Source of the DNA: Vitis vinifera
Lineage: Eukaryota > Streptophyta > Magnoliopsida > Vitales > Vitaceae
Length of the DNA: 64,000 nt
NCBI RefSeq assembly: GCF_030704535.1
Contig: NC_081809.1
Coordinates: 389,501-453,500, forward strand
Direction of reading: 5' to 3'
The notes beneath the pieces were generated by a model. It was not told the origin of the DNA. It searched no databases and worked only from the letters and a program-made list of their open reading frames with translations. Within the stretch, counting starts at the first letter, position 1. The number at the start of each line of letters is the position of its first letter. Below, in pieces: positions 59,709-64,000 of the stretch. Both the position numbers and the translations under genes were made by a program.

Positions 59709-62427
59709 GAGCAGTGCCTGAGAATTCAAGAGTCACCAAAATTCAGAACTTTGAAAATTGAATTAAGGTTTGATGTCATATTTTTCGTGTATTATGGACA
59801 ATGACTGTGTTTCCCTTGCATTGCAGCTGAGTATGTTTCATGGTGAACTTAAACTCATTGTCTATAATCTTTTTGAAGATAAGACATGTGGATGTTCTGT
59901 AGGTCCATTCAGATTTTTTTTTAACAGATGAGAGTACAACCTGAGGTTCTTCTTGAATTGTTCTTAGTATACACATTGATAATTATGGAACATCGCTAAT
60001 TATTGCAACAAATAACCTTCCGTTGTTTATTCTGTTAGTTTGATCATTGAACATCATTAGTTATTGCAACAAATATGCATTTTTTGTATTTATTTGTTGG
60101 TTGTCGCCATCACCAATGACTATGTTTTTGAGCCCCAGTATCATTTCATTCTTTTTTCTCTCAATTTGTTTTGTTAGGAGTGTGTTTTCTGCATCATCAC
60201 TTCCAAGTTCATAATGCAGACATGTTTGTGTCTGATTTGTAAAGGAAACCTAAGTTTGAAGATATGAGACTGTCACTCTTTTGGGTTCAAAAGCCTGTGT
60301 CTTTTCATGTTTAAACCAATTCACAATGTCCATTTTGTGATGATTTCATATATCTGCTTTGTTGCTAACTGATTCTCCTTACACAAGTGCTTGAATATAT
60401 TATGCAACAGGAATCATTCATTTGATAAGAGAATTTCGTATGTTGACCTCAGTCTATCTAGATGTAGTTTCTGAATAAACATCCAAAGTTTGCATACATG
60501 AGATAGAAAAAGTCTGATGGCATGCTGAGTATTACGAGCCCTGCATCTGTATTGACACTAGGCTTGGGGCTTTGCCTTTGAGTAGCTCCTCACTGCCACA
60601 ATACATCACACCATAATATGTCGTACTAATATGGTGGGAGTTTCTGTTATAGCTTATTGTCTTTACCTATGGTCACAATCAGGCAGCTGTTCAACTCTCA
60701 CACGATGAGAGATGTGGTATAACTACTCTAAGCAATGTTGAAAACTCTTTTTTGCACATTTGAAAGGGGGGAAATGGCCTGCAGTCTTTTGCTGTAGGCT
60801 AAGACTTTAAGAGATGTCATTTTCTTACTTGAGTGTGGATGGATGATCCTAGTTGAAATGCAATGTGTGGCAAGACTTAAGATATGATACTAGTTGGAGA
60901 TGACATCTTTCTTTGTTGGATGGTTTGGGATTATTGACGTTGCTAATCAAGAACAATCCAAATGGATGTGAGAGATGAACCTTCTTTCTTTTGTGTTAGG
61001 CAGATCTGTGTGGGGAAGCTTCTTGCTTTTCTGCGTTGGTTGAATGTTTGCTGTCTTAGAATGAATGCGGTTTTTACAAAGGTGGGTTAACTGCAAGAGT
61101 TAATACAACATTTGGATATTTGATGTAACCAAAATGTTGGCATTTAAGCTTTTGTTAAGTTTTGCTGTCCCTTTCATAAATTGACAGATATTGATATAAA
61201 AAGAAGGCAGGTTTTGGGCATCTATGTGGACACTCTGCAAGGGTGATTAAAAGGGTTGCTGGAGTTGTGCCCTCATGGGGGCCATGAGGATGACTCAATA
61301 TCCATACTTGGAACCTTCACTAATTGTTCCTAGAGTATCTGTATGTAGTCCCGCCTGTTGCCTTCTTTCTTGGTTTTTGTTTAACATTTGATGCCTCCAT
61401 ATCAGAGATAGATATTATATTGCCTTCATTAGTAGCACCCTTGGGGACTTGGATGAAACCTGCATGTCTGGGATTAGTACTCTGTTGATTTATTTGTTAT
61501 CCATATAAATAGTGTTGGTCCATGTTCAAAATGAGTGATTAATATTACTAAGAGCTTTGAATGATTTTTAAAAATTTGATTGAACACCTAATTTTTTGGA
61601 AGCAAACGCTTTCAAACCTTAGGAAACGTTTTTAACCGCGTTCAAAATCACTCCTAACGGTTTTAAGTTCTAACTTTAAATAATCTAATTCAAGGACGGA
61701 TGCCTCAGAAGATAAAATACAGGGCCTTGGGCCTTGTTGATCTAATGCTGTTCTGTCACTTCTGCTTATGCCTTCTATACATTTTTATCCTCTAAGACTC
61801 ATTTGATAACCCCCAAAAGTTCAATGGTAGATCAGGCGGCAATAAATTTCAAATTTCAAGCTATGGTGCTTCAACTGAAATAATCTTCAACAATTAACTT
61901 GTGATTCTAAAAAAAAGAAAAAAAAGGTTTGATTTTAAGATACAGTAAAAGGTAGTTTTTGAAAAATGATGTTTGGAGAATCAATAGTTACCTTGTAAGC
62001 ATGTCTTTATAAATTTCTTCTCTCTTATATTCATTGATTTAAAATAAAAATTAATTTTTATTTTGCTGAACAACTCCTAATGCATCCTATGCTAACATAA
62101 CCTTTAGATAAAATGAGACGGTAGACCACACAACCACTCACTTGGTGCTTTTGTTCAAATTAAAATGCTAAGTGAATAAGTAGATTCTATTGTTTGATTG
62201 CATATTGAAAAAAAAAATGTTTAGACTTTGATGATGATAAGGATACATATGTAATTAAATCCTTTTATTTTGTATTTTATATTTTGATCTCATAAACAAA
62301 TTTGTATCTTCCTTCAGCCCTCTAGATTTTATGATACATTTAAAGGATGGATGCAGAGGGTTGGAATGGTAACAGAGGGATTCACGGCCTTTTCCCCAAA
62401 AATATCCACAAATCATATGCGTATGTT
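59709..62427. other. Intergenic region, no gene recognised
   Basis: Begins with the MORF3 3' UTR. About 2.6 kb of moderately AT-rich DNA follows with no ORF of recognisable family, no clear transposon ends and no tRNA. An unannotated non-coding transcript cannot be excluded. Confidence 0.5.
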
Positions 62428-62443
62428 GAAACGGCGTCGTTTC
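62428..62443. promoter_or_regulatory. Near-palindromic GAAACGGCGTCGTTTC promoter motif
   Basis: A 16-base near-palindrome in an otherwise plain region, 324 bases before the last gene start at 62767. It resembles the ACGGCGTCGTTT-type motif that recurs in plant core promoters. A role here is inferred only from motif and position. Confidence 0.4.
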
Positions 62444-62766
62444 ATTGCAAGTCAATTTCGTCTCTCCCCCGCTAAAAGGGGGTGCCTAAGATCCAGAATT
62501 GCCATCGCCTCGCAACCGACCGAAAAGCTGTGAATCCAAAAGCGAGGAAAATACGCCAGACATCGGGAAGCTGCTTACGATTGGCCACTCATCAACCACC
62601 GCCACCGCCACTACCGCCACCCCCCTCTCTCTCTTCTCTTCCGATCTGCTTTCTCACTAATCCGCGATCTTTTCTTTTTCCTTTTGATTTTTATCAGAGG
62701 TAAGCTCTCTTGATCGATCTAGATCTTGGTCGTTTCTCTTTGATCTACAATTCACGGCGGGATACC

Positions 62767-64000
62767 ATGAACTCCAATTACGGAAAAACCACTAACTCCC
62801 AAAGAGGAGGAGGATCCGTTCCCCTCAACAACTACCAGTTCGATTTCGGACTCGGATCCAGCCGTTCCCGCCCTCTTAACGACCAGAAGCAGCAGTCTTC
62901 TCATTCTTCTTCATTTTCTGCGCCGCAATCCCACCCCTGGCAACCCAACAAGCCCTCATGGACTCACCAGCCCGCACCGACTCAGACGACTCGCTCCGGC
63001 CCGTCGAATGGGCCAGCTTCTATGGTGGGCGATATCTTTGGGAAGAGTTGGGCTCCTTCTCCAGGACCGAGTTCTGGTATTGGAATTGTGGATAAAAACC
63101 CGAATTTGTTTGGAGACCTCGTGGGCTCCGCTCTAGGTAAGGTTAATAGTAATGTTCCTCTGAAAAATAGCACGCCGGTGTCAGCACAATCGACTAAGAG
63201 CCCATATTCAATGGGGAATTTGGCAGATTCATTGCCGAAAACTGGCAATTCAGCGAAAAGTGGTGGGAATTGGGGGAATTCGGAGAATTTTGGGGGTTAT
63301 TCTAGTGGATACAACAATAGTAGTAATGTCAATAAGAGTACAAACCTTGGAGGGCCATCAACGCAAAGTATGGCTGGCGCTGGTGGAGGTGGGGTGGGGA
63401 TGACTTCCAAAAAAGACCCATTTGGTTCTTTGGTTGATTTTGGATCAAAACCAATGGGTAGTCTTAATTCAGCAAGTAAGGGTAGTAAGGTTAATTCAAG
63501 GGATGAGGCATTCGGAGATTTTCAGAATGCTCCAAAATCAAGTGCATCTGCCTTTCCATCAAGTGCCTTTCCTGCGAGTAATTCCATGGGTGGTAAAGTT
63601 AATTCAAGGGATGAATTGTTTGGAGATTTTCAGAATGCTTCAAAATCAAGCGCATCCGCATTTTCTTCAGGTTCCTTTCCTACCAATAATAGCAATTCCA
63701 TGGGATCAAGTTCAGGTTTTGATCCGAAGATGGACAGCTTTGGCATTCCCACCCAGGATTTTGGTTCTCAGAATCAGCCTCCTGTTCAGACCTCCAATGT
63801 TGATCCGCTAGACATGTTGTTTGCCTCTTCAGCTTCTGCTGGAACGGGTCCAACAGGGTCAGAAAGAGTTGGAGAGCAGCAGTTTTCTGAAGGTGATGAT
63901 TGGGGGTTGGATTCGGACTTTGGAGGAGGACATGACAATGGCGGTACCACCACTGAGCTTGAAGGTCTGCCTCCCCCGCCTGCTGGGGTTACAGCTGCCT
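62767..64000 (+). CDS. Gly/Ser-rich protein with clathrin-adaptor-like motifs, N-terminal part, cut by right edge
   Basis: An open frame of 411 codons from the ATG at 62767 with no stop before the edge. The product is low-complexity, rich in Ser, Asn, Gly and Pro. Short acidic/aromatic motifs are spaced along it: FDFGLGSSRS, MVGDIFGKSW, NPNLFGDLVG, KKDPFGSLVDFG, DEAFGDFQNA, DELFGDFQNA, DPLDMLF and DDWGLDSDFGG. DPF- and FxDF-like motifs bind adaptor ears in clathrin-coat proteins, so an auxilin-like or related coat-associated protein is my best guess. The last residues, LEGLPPPPAGV, suggest a linker to a folded C-terminal domain (J-domain or TPR) beyond the window. The leader has CCG-type repeats near 62598-62625, and a GGTAAG at 62699 may be a 5' UTR splice donor. 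A repeat of about 35 residues (VNSRDE.FGDFQNA.KSSASAF) occurs twice around 63490-63670. Confidence 0.6.
   Translation, partial: MNSNYGKTTNSQRGGGSVPLNNYQFDFGLGSSRSRPLNDQKQQSSHSSSFSAPQSHPWQPNKPSWTHQPAPTQTTRSGPSNGPASMVGDIFGKSWAPSPGPSSGIGIVDKNPNLFGDLVGSALGKVNSNVPLKNSTPVSAQSTKSPYSMGNLADSLPKTGNSAKSGGNWGNSENFGGYSSGYNNSSNVNKSTNLGGPSTQSMAGAGGGGVGMTSKKDPFGSLVDFGSKPMGSLNSASKGSKVNSRDEAFGDFQNAPKSSASAFPSSAFPASNSMGGKVNSRDELFGDFQNASKSSASAFSSGSFPTNNSNSMGSSSGFDPKMDSFGIPTQDFGSQNQPPVQTSNVDPLDMLFASSASAGTGPTGSERVGEQQFSEGDDWGLDSDFGGGHDNGGTTTELEGLPPPPAGVTAA

Noticed and set aside
1-64000. CRISPR arrays, operons, bacterial ribosome binding sites, rRNA or tRNA genes
   Set aside because: None seen. Introns, plant gene families and transposons show nuclear plant DNA. 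Direct repeats here are tandem duplications or transposon ends, not spaced CRISPR units.

Overview
The window is nuclear DNA from a eudicot plant, most likely a woody species such as grapevine (Vitis). The species is my inference. What I see directly is spliced genes with GT-AG introns, AT-rich intergenic DNA, plant-only gene families (IBR3, sucrose synthase, type I pectinesterase, MORF) and plant transposons. Exon models were built by hand from splice signals and reading frame. All six complete multi-exon models (pectinesterase, IBR3, SUS2, two polygalacturonases, MORF3) close to whole codon numbers.

Layout. 1-3725 (minus): 5' part of the condensin II kleisin CAP-H2, cut by the left edge. 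5737-7604 (minus): pectinesterase with an inhibitor pro-domain. 9052-18386 (minus): IBR3/ACAD10-like peroxisomal protein, 17 exons, 820 aa, ending in AKL. 19723-27275 (minus): sucrose synthase of the SUS2 type, 15 exons, 808 aa; its intron 8 holds a complete TRIM retrotransposon and a SINE. 27.7-30.4 kb: AT-rich and gene-poor. 30.4-50.6 kb: a tandem triplication, each unit carrying one small-protein gene of 79-90 aa that I cannot assign to a family. The middle unit also holds a LINE fragment and a 3.7-kb CACTA transposon, and the third unit preserves the empty site of both. 51219-57450 (plus): two tandem polygalacturonases with matching exon structure. 58228-59708 (plus): MORF3, an organellar RNA-editing factor. 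62767 to the right edge (plus): N-terminal part of a Gly/Ser-rich protein with DPF-like motifs typical of clathrin-associated proteins.

The conserved genes do not form one pathway. Pectinesterase and the two polygalacturonases act in succession on pectin, but they lie 44 kb apart. The best candidate for something undescribed is the small-protein array. Its three copies keep the reading frame through indels that are all multiples of three, and each has a TATA box exactly 91 bases before the start codon.
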